This document shows positions 47,529 to 58,900 of a stretch of 64,000 nt of DNA, in pieces. Below the pieces are notes generated by a model. That model worked only from the letters and a program-made list of their open reading frames with translations. It had not been told where the DNA came from and did not search any database. The stretch is from Branchiostoma lanceolatum (lineage: Eukaryota; Chordata; Leptocardii; Amphioxiformes; Branchiostomatidae). Each line of letters begins with the position of its first letter. The first letter of the stretch is position 1. The stretch spans positions 17,038,964 to 17,102,963 of the forward strand of contig NC_089729.1 of assembly GCF_035083965.1 (NCBI RefSeq). Reading direction: 5' to 3'. The position numbers were made by a program, and so were the translations under genes.

Positions 47529-48067
47529 TTAAAGGAGTCCTAAAGTCCAGAGGGGGGGAATTATTTTCCAATAGATGATAATTCTAGGAAGTAAAAATGA
47601 AGACGTGTTACAGTATACGATAAAGTACCCACTAGTCTTGTGCGCATCAAAAAACATTCAGTATTCTACTATTCTCCCCAGGTGACCCTCTATTTTCTGA
47701 TTAATCAAATTAAACAACCTCAGCTAAAGATGATGTACCTGACAAGGCCTGACAAACGTTAGATTATAAAAAGAGTGTTAGGGGGTTTAAGAAAAACTCG
47801 TCTTGCTATGTGTTCTTTTATGTCTAAATAACAATTGGCCTTTTTATTGTGCTTAACCCTTCTCATTTATGCCGAAAATATTCACGATTAAAGATGTATG
47901 TTTACGCATAGGGAGTACATGGGTAGGGTATGCGCGGGTTTAGTGAGTATCATACCTTGTGTAATTCATCACAAGCAGAATTCTGTAAAAAGTCGGCTGA
48001 TTATGTATTTATTGATACATAATCTAGTGGAAAGTAACACCCCTGCTGGAGTTTAGGACTCCTTTAA
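47529..48067. mobile_element. MITE family B, copy 3 (TTAA-flanked)
   Basis: TTAA at 47529 and 48064 bounds AGGAGTCCTAAAGTCCAGAG and GGAGTTTAGGACTCCT. The interior matches 32215-32724. Confidence 0.87.
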
Positions 48068-48301
48068 CAGAGATCTAATTAAGCCTCACCTGTCGTTTGA
48101 AGCCGCCTGATGCATGAACCAGTTCCCCCTGGTTTAGTTCGAACAATGGCGTCACGCGATGCTGAACTTCAGTCTGGTGACCGATGTTTGACCTACACTT
48201 GTAGCCTGAAGGTCATTCATTGTGGGACGCCATTATTTCAGCCGAGACTTGAGATCTTCACCAACCTCTTCTTCAAAACACAGGTGAATCTTAGAGGTGT
48301 G

Positions 48302-48815
48302 TTAAAGGCACCAAGAGCATTTTATGAAGCTTGAAAACTGGAAATATTCTAGTTGCTGTAATCTTAATGAAATTAACATTTAATGCCGCCGTTTACCACA
48401 TTTGAGTGCGGACTTCTTATCAAAAGTGCTCATAAGTGGCACAAAAGTATTCTACAAGGGGATTTTTTTAGTTGCACGCGCCTAGTGAAAATAGACCGAT
48501 ACCATAGCCCCGCCCACCTCCGTCAAAACGTAAAAAATGCAAAATTAAAACATAAAAATGCAAATATTTGACGGACATGCAGTTACTCTTTCATTGGTCG
48601 AACCGCTAATTGTGATGGACAGTCAGGATCAGTCTATTAATTAGGGCTTGGATTTTCAATCAGTTCTCACCACACAACGACATCGTATCTTTGCTCCTTT
48701 AATATCGATATGTAATGTTACAGTGTTATCAAAACTTACTACGCGTAGGAATGACTAGAAATTGAGTTCTTTTATTCAAGTTTCAAGCCTCATAAAATGC
48801 TCTGGATGCCTTTAA
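48302..48815. mobile_element. MITE family A, copy 3 (TTAA-flanked)
   Basis: TTAA at 48302 and 48812 bounds AGGCACCAAGAGCATTTTAT and ATAAAATGCTCTGGATGCCT. Confidence 0.87.
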
Positions 48816-49069
48816 GAAAGAGTGATACAGTCTTGTTACAGTGGGACGTCGACGTCTCTCCACAATTTTCTTCACTCTAGATGTGATTGCTGATACAACT
48901 ACATGTGTGACAGGTGTTTATTTGTTCCGTATATAACCGGTAAACCGCACTAGGGCGGAACGCACCAGTTCTGCACAGCAGATACAAGCTGCGTAAGGCA
49001 GTACTGTAAGGTTTGATCTTCTCACCCGGGCATGGACCCCTAATCTTTTCAATAAATGTGGAGGGTTCA

Positions 49070-49464
49070 CAGTGTTCTCGCCAGGCCTTTTCAGCATAGG
49101 GGCCCCCTATGCTGTGATTTGAACCCCCTATGCTGTGATCTGGACCCCTATGCTGTGTTTCAACCAGCATAGGGGTGTTTCTTTCCAGGACAAACCTTGT
49201 GACCCTTCATAAATCTTATAAAAAGTTCATATTTGGCTTTAGAATGAGGCTATGACAGAGGAAAAACTCTACTTCACAAAATTTATCCCTCAAAATGTAT
49301 GAAATAATGTCTCATTGGGTCATGGATTTACAAATTTTCTGGGGGAACATGCCAGACTCCCTACTCTGGTCATGTCTTCAGCACTCCATGCGTGACTTGC
49401 ACCGCGTAAAGTTGGCCTTCTGTACCTGACCCCTATGCTGTGAAAAATTCTGGTGAGAACACTG
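49070..49464. mobile_element. Non-autonomous DNA transposon with CAGTGTTCTC termini
   Basis: CAGTGTTCTCGCCAG and CTGGTGAGAACACTG are inverted ends, flanked by GTTCA on both sides (49065-49069, 49465-49469). CCCCTATGCTGTG recurs near both ends in both orientations. The termini look hAT-like, though a 5-bp duplication would be short for hAT. Confidence 0.75.
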
Positions 49465-49939
49465 GTTCATTAGTGTGCTTAAAAGGTGTGTCTCCGGACA
49501 TGGGACCCACGGCTTAACGTACCATTCGAGAGGACGTCCCTAACCAAAGCTAGGTACTCATTTTCACGTGAGTCGAGTGAGGAAATAGGTGTAAAGCGCT
49601 TTTCCGTAGGGCACGACATTGGGGCCTGGAAGGGATTCTAACCCGGCAGTCAACAACCTTAACTTCAAGACCAACTTGGTATGCCAACCATAGGTGTGAT
49701 ATTGGGAGTGATTTCGCGGAATTGTGTGCTATCCCTTTCACAGTATATTGGTGGAGGCAGTGTTGTAAAGAAACCAAGACATGGGTAAATGTTGAAACGT
49801 GCACATGGCAATGTTATGACCCGTACATACTTGACACCAGTCAGAAAGTAACAATGATAAAAAAACAAATCTATAGAAAACCCTCCTGTCAGAACAAAAG
49901 GCGTAGTGAAGATTGATATACTTGAACTAGACTTAGGGA

Positions 49940-50314
49940 CACCTTCATTAAATCAGGACCCCTATCGCTCCACGTTAGCTCGCTCGCGTAGGGGCCCTGA
50001 TCTCAGTCAGCGCCGGTAGACATGGTTCTGGCGACGTCACCACCAAAACAGCTTCAGCCAATCAGAGGGTTTGCTAAACCTCATCTGAAGCAAAAGCGCA
50101 AAGGACGCTTGGAAGCTATCAACCAATCAGGTTGCCTCTCACATCGTTACTTTAGATTAAGAGCAAATTAACCGCCAAATAAGGATAACTCATAAATTAT
50201 TCATGAGCAACTGTCAGTAACGGCGCCAGAACCATGTCTACCGGCGCTGAAGATCAGGGCCTCTACGCGAGCGAGCTAACGTGGAGCGATAGGGGTCCTG
50301 ATTTAATGAGGGTG
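49940..50314. mobile_element. Foldback family F, complete copy
   Basis: CACCTTCATTAAATCAGGAC and GTCCTGATTTAATGAGGGTG are inverted ends. The long arms (about 95 bp) include GCTCGCTCGCGTAGGGGCCC and CGCCGGTAGACATGGTTCTG. It sits about 230 bp upstream of the SDR copy 2 start. Confidence 0.85.
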
Positions 50315-50545
50315 ATTAGAGAGAGAATACCAACAGACAGCTGTTCTTCCACATGTCTGCGTGGGACGTTATTTTTCACTTACTTGTATATCGTCATTCC
50401 ACAAACTTTCCATGTCAACATGGCGTCGATACCGATTCCAGATTGCACGTGTATCTTATGTATTTACTACAAGTGTACAGAAACATTCAGTGATAATTCA
50501 AGTAATAAAAGTACCATTCTGTTTTCTAGGTGTATATCGGTAACC

Positions 50546-51358
50546 ATGGCAACCAACACACGGACGCCCGTTGCCTTGGTAACGGGAGGCGGGAGCGGCA
50601 TCGGTCGTGCCACGGCTGTCAGGTTTGCTGAGCTGGGGTACAGCTGTGTGGTGGCTGATATCGACGAGCCGAGCGCGAAGGAGACACTGCGCATGCTCAA
50701 AACACCGGGCATCGCCGTCCAGGTGGACGTTACCATGGCGACGAGCGTGGAAGCCATGGTAACCGCGGCGGTTCAGCACTTCGGGCGGATCGACTGCGCC
50801 TTTAACGGTGCCGGGATCTTGGGAGCTTCGGGTAGAATCGTGGAGTCGCCCGAGGACGCGTTTGACCGCGTCATGGGCGTGAACGCGAAGGGCGTGTGGT
50901 TGTGTCTCAAGTACGAGATTGCCCAGATGCTGCAGCAGGAGCCCGTCATGAGCGACCCGGCTAGATGGGCCGACAAGCCGGACGTGTGCCGCTTCCGCGG
51001 GGTCCGGGGCAGTATCGTCAATGCCAGCAGTCAAGCAGGTCTGGCCCCTTTTAAGTACCACAGCCCCTACTGCGCGTCCAAGTTTGCGGTCCTGGGTCTC
51101 ACCAAGACAGCCGCAGTGGAGTACGCCAAGGAGGGGATACGTGTGAACGCCGTCTGCCCAGGGCTCACCGCTACTCCCATGGGTGATCAACTGCGGGAAC
51201 AGTCGCCACCAGATCTTCAGGGAATACTAGATCCCAAGTACCACCCTGCCGGTCGCCAAGCAGCGCCCGAGGAGGTTGCGGAGGCCGTGTGCTGGCTCTG
51301 CAGCGACGCCTGTCCGTTCACTACGGGAGAGCACCTGAAAATTGCAGGTGGGCTGTGA
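50546..51358 (+). CDS. Short-chain dehydrogenase/reductase, copy 2
   Basis: Classical SDR oxidoreductase, substrate unknown; 270 codons with MATNTRTP start at 50546, the start shared with copy 1. It has TGGGSGIG, VVADIDEP (acidic residue favouring NAD), FNGAG, NASS and YCASK, and ends EHLKIAGGL, the normal SDR length. The first ~155 residues differ from copy 1 at only about six sites; the remainder, which forms the substrate pocket, differs at about twenty. A splice-acceptor-like TTTTCTAG lies just before the start region, so a 5' non-coding exon is possible. The frame stays open upstream to 50234 inside a foldback element, which I do not take as coding. Confidence 0.92.
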   Translation: MATNTRTPVALVTGGGSGIGRATAVRFAELGYSCVVADIDEPSAKETLRMLKTPGIAVQVDVTMATSVEAMVTAAVQHFGRIDCAFNGAGILGASGRIVESPEDAFDRVMGVNAKGVWLCLKYEIAQMLQQEPVMSDPARWADKPDVCRFRGVRGSIVNASSQAGLAPFKYHSPYCASKFAVLGLTKTAAVEYAKEGIRVNAVCPGLTATPMGDQLREQSPPDLQGILDPKYHPAGRQAAPEEVAEAVCWLCSDACPFTTGEHLKIAGGL

Positions 51359-51837
51359 AGACCGGGATACAGGATCAGCAACACTTATTCGTTCCCCGCA
51401 TCTTTTTAATACGAGCCTCCCTAAGTCCTAGTCCGGTCAGCCTTGTTCAGTTATTCACCCCCCCCCCAAAAAAAACCCAGAGTCTAACAACTAGACCAGT
51501 CTGAATGTAACGTACTTTTCATACCTCAAATCAATTCTTTATATACCACTACCTTTTCTCATTAATTTCTTGTTCTCCTTTAATGTGTGTGTAACGTACC
51601 ATTACTTTTGTATCTTTGCTACGTTGAGAGTGTGCCTGATTGGAGTCTTTCAGTTTCATCGTTTCTATTGTCACCTGATTGCTATCGTTTTGTGGTGATT
51701 AATATCCCACTAGCAAAACTATATGAAAATAGGACAAGAGAAAAAAATCCACCAGAACGACATCGATTTTAGGGTTCCTTACCAGCGAAAGAAAGTGCAT
51801 CAAAACTATTGGATATCATAGCAGTTCGATTTTTTCA

Positions 51838-51929
51838 AAGAACCAACCAACCAACCAACCAACCAACCAACCAACCAACCAACCAACCAACCAACAAACA
51901 AACAAACAAACAAACAAACAAACAAACAA
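51838..51929. repeat. (CCAA)n followed by (CAAA)n microsatellite
   Basis: Roughly thirteen CCAA units switch abruptly to about nine CAAA units. Confidence 0.97.
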
Positions 51930-51989
51930 CTGGTTTACTGAGCTTTATTCTTACCCCATACATATGTATTTAGCCATCCCCACAAATTT

Positions 51990-52150
51990 CCCGAGTCAAC
52001 ATGGCGTCGGTACCGATTCTTTCAGAATGGATATATATCTAATATCTTGATTACAGGTGAACAAAAACATTCAACAACATTTGGTTCAACCAAGCAGTAA
52101 AAGTAAAATTCCGCATTTTAGGTGTTTATCGGTATACATAGCAAGCATCA
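51990..52150 (+). pseudogene. Decayed third copy of the SDR 5' flank
   Basis: GTCAACATGGCGTCGGTACC and GTTTATCGGTATACATAGCA match the sequence upstream of SDR copy 2 (GTCAACATGGCGTCGATACC; GTATATCGGTAACCATGGCA), with the intervening ACAAAAACATTCA..AGTAAAAGTA. No dehydrogenase coding sequence follows. Confidence 0.8.
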
Positions 52151-52559
52151 AACGTTCAAAGTCCAGAAATATCTGAGAATTATCAAAAGCAAATTAAACC
52201 CAAGAAATCCAAGACCTCGTATACCTACGTGCATTCGTGAATTTGTTGTTTTATTCATTATCTATTAATTGTGAATTTCTCGCTGATTCGCTCTATGCAT
52301 TCTCTAACAGGCTCCCATAAGGCAACATGCATGCATATAGCAGGAAATTGAAGACAGGAAATGAGATAACCTATTCTGGGACCTTTGACCTAACTTCCCG
52401 TCCCCAACGTGCCTAGCAACTTTGGAACCTTCCCATCCTGCCAGTTTCCAGTTACCCCATTTCCCACCTCACACCCTGCCACTTTACAATATTGCAATAA
52501 CAGCGGACAGACACAAACACAAACAAACAAACAAGCACACCGAAACTATACCTCCGTTT

Positions 52560-52907
52560 TCACGTAGGTAACAAAGCTAAGACAACAGCTGACGCGACAA
52601 GCCAAAATGGCCACGACCTCCCACTACTGGCACCACTATAGCTACTGGTCTTCACATAGTAACGGAGTCCAGCATCATCACCTGACACTCTGTCAGCAGA
52701 CTGCGTCTGTCTGTCGTTCTGGAGGACAACCACAGACGTGAGAGGGGTGACGAAGTTGTACTCCAGAGACATGTTCAGCGCGCGTTCCTTCAGTCTGCTT
52801 TGTTGTTCCTCTTCTGTCGCAGTGCGCTCTTTCTTCAGGAGGTCTTTGATGGTGAGGTAGGCCCATAGGCGCTCGACGAATCCCTCGGGCGCGGCCAATG
52901 AAGCCAA
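52560..52907 (-). CDS. ITIH-like terminal exon with hydrophobic C-terminus
   Basis: Encodes [36 protein letters not shown], a Ser/Gly/Tyr-rich stretch and the hydrophobic end. TGA is at 52562-52560, about at the edge of a dispersed repeat. The tail shape (small residues, short spacer, hydrophobic end) suggests a GPI signal or membrane anchor. Confidence 0.9.
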   Translation of the reverse strand: MASLAAPEGFVERLWAYLTIKDLLKKERTATEEEQQSRLKERALNMSLEYNFVTPLTSVVVLQNDRQTQSADRVSGDDAGLRYYVKTSSYSGASSGRSWPFWLVASAVVLALLPT

Positions 52908-55900
52908 CTGCAATGCAAATAGGGTGTATGCGTTAGTCTTAGTGCCCTACTCCTGTGTATGTTAAAGTGTGGTTGATGCTTTTTTTCTTGAACATTTGTT
53001 ACTTGACTTGGGATATGCTAGCCTCCGTTGCAGACTCATTCTGGCTCTTATCTTTTCCAAGTTACCGTACGCGTGCGCGTTTCCTTATTACATCTTTTTT
53101 CTTACCTTCTCGGACAGCAATAAGAAAAAGACGTACTACTAGTAAGATAAGAAAAAGACGTAGTAAGACTAGACAACGGTAACTTGAAAAAGATAACGGC
53201 CGGAAGGAGTCTGCAACGGAGGCTAGTGATATGCTAGGACTGTATCACACACCTGAAAATCCTCCACCAATGAAAGCGCATCCTGTGCTCCTTTCCCCGT
53301 CACAGTCACGTGGAAGTTGCTAGGCGGGGCTCCAGGGAAACGCCCGGCAACCACCACCTCAGAACCGTTGAAGTAGTTTGAAAAGGCGGTCTGTGTGACG
53401 TCAGCAACCTAGGTATTGACACACGCAGTAATTATGCCAAAAGATACTGTACATTTTTTATAAAGTTATCTATACCCGCGTATCTATTTCTTTTTCAAAG
53501 AGACATGTTCGAGAAATGCTCTGAAACAATGCTTGAATTGAATCAGCCACAAGGAACTTCCTTTTACATAATAAGTTTATTGCAAATTCATGCCCGAAAG
53601 GCTAAATGCAAATGACATACATAAAATAACAGGATACAAAATAGGTATAAAGCTGCTTATCTAAATTATACAAACGTGATTGTCTATAACTAGTGAAGGG
53701 TTTGACTTCTCTTTTGTAAGCAATGGAAGACGTAATGTCCCACCTTTTCTATGATTTGTGGGTTTTCGGTAACGTAACGTTACCATTTAACGTCCGATTT
53801 ATTCAAAACGTTATTTATCTTAAAACCGCGCGGACAGAGCCAAATGTTAAACCAATGGGCAGAAATATCAGCTCTTCTAACAAGAAAAATGCATGGTCTG
53901 TAAGTTTTTCTCCGCCTGTTTAACGCCGTGCGAGCATGTATTTATACTGGGGTTTATGGTGTAGAATTGTGCTAGGGTAACCCATTATCGTCCACGTCAG
54001 CCTTTTCCCTTCTAGCGCTATGCTTGAAGAACATAGACAAGAAAAAAATGCACTGTAACTGTCGAAAGTAGTCTACAGACAAATGACAGTAAAGTCACTA
54101 TGTTTGTCCATCCGCTTGCCTGACGCGATGGAAGAATGCAATGTTTGTATTCTGAATTTCCCCGACCGTCAGCAGCACGTGGCGTTCACGTGATAAACGC
54201 ATGGCCATTATGTCATGCCGTGCAAAAATGTATCATCTGAGCGGGGGTCGCTAGGTGGTATCAAACCTTCCTAAAATTGGCAAGAGTTTCAAACCTCGAA
54301 TCACCACGGATAGTCTGAATATCAAAGAAAGGTTTAACGTCAGCTACGTTTAAAAGATACTAATACACCTCGACATGTGGACATGACCCAAACTGGACGT
54401 AAACTGCTCCCGCACGTAATTAGGTTATGTTACGTTAGGTAGAAGAAGGATAGTCTTTTCTTTGTCTGTTAGCTTAGAGAAATTCGGATAGATTTTAGTG
54501 GTCTGAATAGACAACTCATTTCGTGCATTATCGTGAAATGAGCAGTTTGAAATAAGGTGTATTTCGTCTTCCACGGCATTTGTATTGCAATACTTGCAAA
54601 GTCTTTCGTATAAAGGTAATTTTCTATACCGGCCTCTCTCTATTTCAAGACATAAACTGACCTGCAGTGCCGAGCTGCCACCCTGGCCGTACCCCATGTT
54701 GACGTCTATCATCAGAGGTTTGGCCACCTCGTCAAAGAAGCTCGTCAGTTGGAGTTCACCATCGGTGTCTGGGTAGATTCGTCTGGCAAACCCTGAAATG
54801 TACATGTAGCTGTCAATCACCGGTACCCTCTCGGAATATCGAGTTTAGTCTGTACTCTTAAGACATCCCCGTAGCTTTAAGATGCTTTTCCAACCCAGCT
54901 ATCCTATCAAATTATAATATGGCCATGTTGATTTGACTATATGTATGGCATCCACACGCGCATCACTTTTCTTCCGTTTCCGCAAAAAACACTTGTTTTC
55001 GACCATTCTGTAAAATGCTGAAAAATGATCAGATATATGTTTTCAATTACAAAATTGCCAAAAAATATTTGAAACCGATAATAATGTCGTCGAATGCCAA
55101 AAATCAATTTCAGAGACGAAGATATGAAGACATGAAAATAAAGAATCTTTCATGTGCTATACCATCCTCTGTGTGTGTAGTCATTTGCTCAACCTTCCTG
55201 ACCACGTCGTTTTCATAAATAATGAAGGCAACATTTTTTGCCAAACTTTCTTTTATTCACTCGCTCGCATCAGTTGGGGTTCCCAGAGGATGTCATCCAT
55301 ATGGGAACCTGTATTTTTACCTGTGATTTTTAGAACGCATTTATTGTTGAATAGGCACGAGTGTATTATCTTTGTAATCGATAGATTGCCTAACGTCACT
55401 AGTTTTTAGAAATAATGTGGAAAGTACGCAATTCAGCCTATGGCTGCGAGGTACTTCATATTTTCCGATCACAGTGATCAAATAAACCATTCATTCATTC
55501 ATTCATTCATCCATATGATCAAATCAATATGGCCTAATGTTGCATAAATATGCTATTTTTGTGGATACTCTGACTCTGTGTTTGCGAAACGCCTTCGAAT
55601 ATTTTCTGAAAAAAAAAACATAGGTGGCACTTACCTCCATTTTGAAGTGCAAGTCTTTCCAGGAATTCGAACGAGAAGTCGTATCCGAAACCGAGGCAGA
55701 AGAGGGCGTGGTTTTCCGCCAGGTGGTCTCGTGCGTTTGCGATGATCTGATTGGTGTTCGTCACACCAATCGTGGGTTGACCGTCCGTCAGTAAAACTAT
55801 CATGGAGGCTCGACTGTCATGGCGGAGCACCTGGTCCAGCAGGGCGGAGGCTTCTATGATGGCGTCGTTGATGTTCGTTCCTTGCGGTTACGGAAAGCTG

Positions 55901-58900
55901 ATTAGTTTTTGTCTTTTGTATCAAAATTATTGAAACCTTTATTTAACCCACCCTCCTTAAAGCAGGACCCCTATCGCTCGATTCGTCGTTGGCTCGCTCG
56001 CGTAGGGGCCCTGCTCTTCAGCGACGGTAGACACGGTTCTGGCGCCGTCGCCACCAAAACAGCTTCAGCCAATCAGAGGGTTTTCTAAACCTCATCTCAA
56101 GAAAAAGCGCAAAGGACGCTGGGAAGCTATCAACCAATCAGGTTACGTCTCACATCGTTACTTTAGGTTCAGAACAAATTAACCGCCAAATAAGGATAGC
56201 TTATTAATTATTCATGAGCAACTGTCAGTAACGTCATTTCATTTCATTTTCATTTATTTTATTTTACCAGGAAAATCACAGCTCAGGCCTGCGGCCTGTT
56301 TTTCAGGTGTCCCTGGACACGTACACATACATTAAGAACACAGTATTGCACATATTACATTATAAATAAGCTAAAAACATCAGTAGAAAATATATCGTTA
56401 CAGTCCATTTTTGAAAGCCTTCAAACCGGTGAGTCGTCTTCGATCAACAGAGAGTTCATTCCAAAGTGTTGGCCCCTGGAACTGTAAGCTGCCCTTGAAA
56501 GACTGTACGTTTGACTGCGGTATTGTCAGCAGATGAGGGTCCCAGTCTGCGAGTTGTTTTGCAGCTGCCCGTGTCCGCACTTTGAGCACCGGTGGCGACA
56601 TCCACTTAAACATTTGTGTCAGGTAGGGCGGCGCTTTATTTCGAACTGCTTTATACACAGTCACTAGCGTGTTCTCTTTCACCCGGCCAGTTAGTGGCTC
56701 CATCCCAGCCTCTGCTAACAGTGATTCGATGGGTTTGTGGTCCTTGAGTTTACTGCCTGTTATAATTCTGGCAGCACGATTTATCAACCTATTCAACTGC
56801 ATCATTTTTGATTTGTTCGAGTTCAGAAGTGATGGCAACCATGCCGTCGAACAGTAGTCCAGGTGTGAGTATAGCAGAGTCCTACACATGAGCTGCAGTA
56901 TGCCCTTAGTAACAAAGGGTTTGGCGCGACGTAAGGCACCGAGGCCAGCAAGGAGCTTTCTAGTGATCATCTCGACGTGAGGTGTCCACTGTAGAGAGGG
57001 GTCCATGGTAACACCCAGATACGTGAAGGAGTCTACCTGCTCAAATGTGTTTAGACCGTCCGTTACAGAGACACTCTTTCCCGTGTGACGTAATTTCTGT
57101 GGCAAACCAAATACCATGGATTTAGTTTTATCCGGGTGAAGTGACAGTCTGTTTTCTTTAAACCAGTTAGCAGCTCTTCTCATGTCCTCGGACACAGCAT
57201 CCTCACACTCATTTAACAGGCTTGCAGAGTAGTAAATGACCGTATCATCGGCGTACATGTGGATGCTGCACTTTCTTACAACTTTAGGTAGATCATTCAT
57301 GTAAATACAGAACAGTAAAGGTCCTAAGACACTCCCTTGCGGTACTCCGCATGTGACACGGGATAGTGCAGACTGTTTGTTTTGTATATCTACACATTGA
57401 AAGCGATCTGTGAGGTAAGACCTGAACCAGTGTGCTGTCCCACTGTCAAATCCCATCTTCTGTAGTTTTCCCAGTAGTATTTCATGATTTACAGTGTCAA
57501 ATGCTTTTCTTAGGTCGAGGAAAAGGGCGACCGTGACCTTATGGGCATTAAATGCAGACTTAATGTCTTCCACAACCTTCTGGACAGCGGTACCGGTACT
57601 GTGATGCTTTCTGAAGCCACTTTGGTGGGCCGTGAGTAGGCCATTTCTGTCCATGAAGTGTGAGATCTGGTTGTGCACGATTCTCTCCATGACTTTGGAA
57701 GCCACGTTTAGCACGGACACAGGACGGTAGTTAGAAACGTTGTCTCTCTTCCCTGCTTTGTGTATGGGCGAGACTCTTGCCATTTTCCAATCGTTCGGAA
57801 CTTCCCCCGTTGACATTGACAGGTTGAAGATGTGTGTTAATGGTTTAACGATTACTGGAGCAGAATCTTTCAAGAGTTTAGCTGGGATCTTGTCCAGCCC
57901 TGTAGACTTCTTAGTCTTGAGCTTGAGAAGCTCGCTAAGTACCTTCGTTTCTTCAACTGGGTGCAAGCAGAACGTTGTTGTTGACTCAGGTACGTGTCGA
58001 AGGGGGTCATCATCGGACGCTGGGATATCACTTGCAAGTTTTGTTGCACAAGACGAGAAGTACTGGTTGAACTCCTCGGCCATTTCCGTAGGTTCAGATG
58101 TACAGCTTTCGTCATGTCGTTGTATTTTCTGGACTTGACATTTGCGTTTTGTTTTTCCTGTAAACGTGTTGATTACTTTCCACATAAGACTGTGATTACC
58201 TTCAGCTTCGGCAATGGCACTTGCAATGTGACTTTTCTTTGCATTCCTTATCGTTGATGTTGTTTGATTTCTGAGAGACCGATAGCATTCCCAGTCTTTT
58301 GTGTCCCTCGTTTTGATGGCTTTGCGCCTCGCTGCATCTCTTTGCCCCATCAGGTTTTTAACACTATCAGTCAGCCAAGGAGCAGATCGACGTTTTTCTT
58401 TCACTTGCTTCTCTTGGATTGGAGCATGAGCTTCAGCCACGTGGATGAATATATCCTTGAAGGCGCTACATGCGTCCGAAACATTTACACAGTCTAACAC
58501 TGTCTCCCAGCGGACTGATTAACGGCGCCGGAACCGTGTCTACCGTCGATGAAGAGCAGGGCCCCTACGCGAGCGAGCCAACGACGAATCAAGCGATAGG
58601 GGGGTGATTTAACCTAGAAAGATTGCAATTGCACCCTCTTAAGCCATGGCCGTTTTTCAAGAGTTCAATGGAAAAGATAAGGTTGGTTACAGTAAATCCT
58701 AGAGAAATTGAGGTTTAAAATCTTTTACAAATCAAATTAGACACATGAGACCTCGACTCCTAAAAGACAACATATTTCATGGCACTTAACTATCAGAATG
58801 TTACAACTTTACTGTGTTACGACTCACGTACCTCCTGTGGCTATCATGTTGTTGACATAAGTGTTAGCGGCCTTGACGTTTGCCTGATTCGCCACCTGCA

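Larger units (their letters stand above)
51359..52559. other. Intergenic region between convergent SDR copy 2 and ITIH-like gene
   Basis: It contains the CAAC/CAAA microsatellite at 51838-51929, a decayed copy of SDR upstream sequence at about 51990-52150, and the end of an element G-like repeat (about 52500-52575). The rest is unremarkable. Confidence 0.6.
55951..58615. mobile_element. Foldback family F copy split by a LINE
   Basis: Left half 55951-56233 (GCAGGACCCCTATCGCTCGA ... GAGCAACTGTCAGTAACG) and right half 58520-58615 (TAACGGCGCCGGAACCGTGT ... CGAGCGAGCCAACGACGAAT) are the two ends of one foldback element, as in the intact copy at 49940-50314. The LINE at 56234-58519 separates them. 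Confidence 0.88.

Noticed and set aside
49065-49075. Recombination-signal heptamer CACAGTG as part of a RAG-like (ProtoRAG) element
   Set aside because: Only one end shows it, there is no nonamer, and no RAG-like gene is in the window.
50498-51190. A 230-codon minus-strand frame in SDR copy 2
   Set aside because: Antisense shadow of the GC-rich dehydrogenase sequence; a similar but broken shadow occurs in copy 1.
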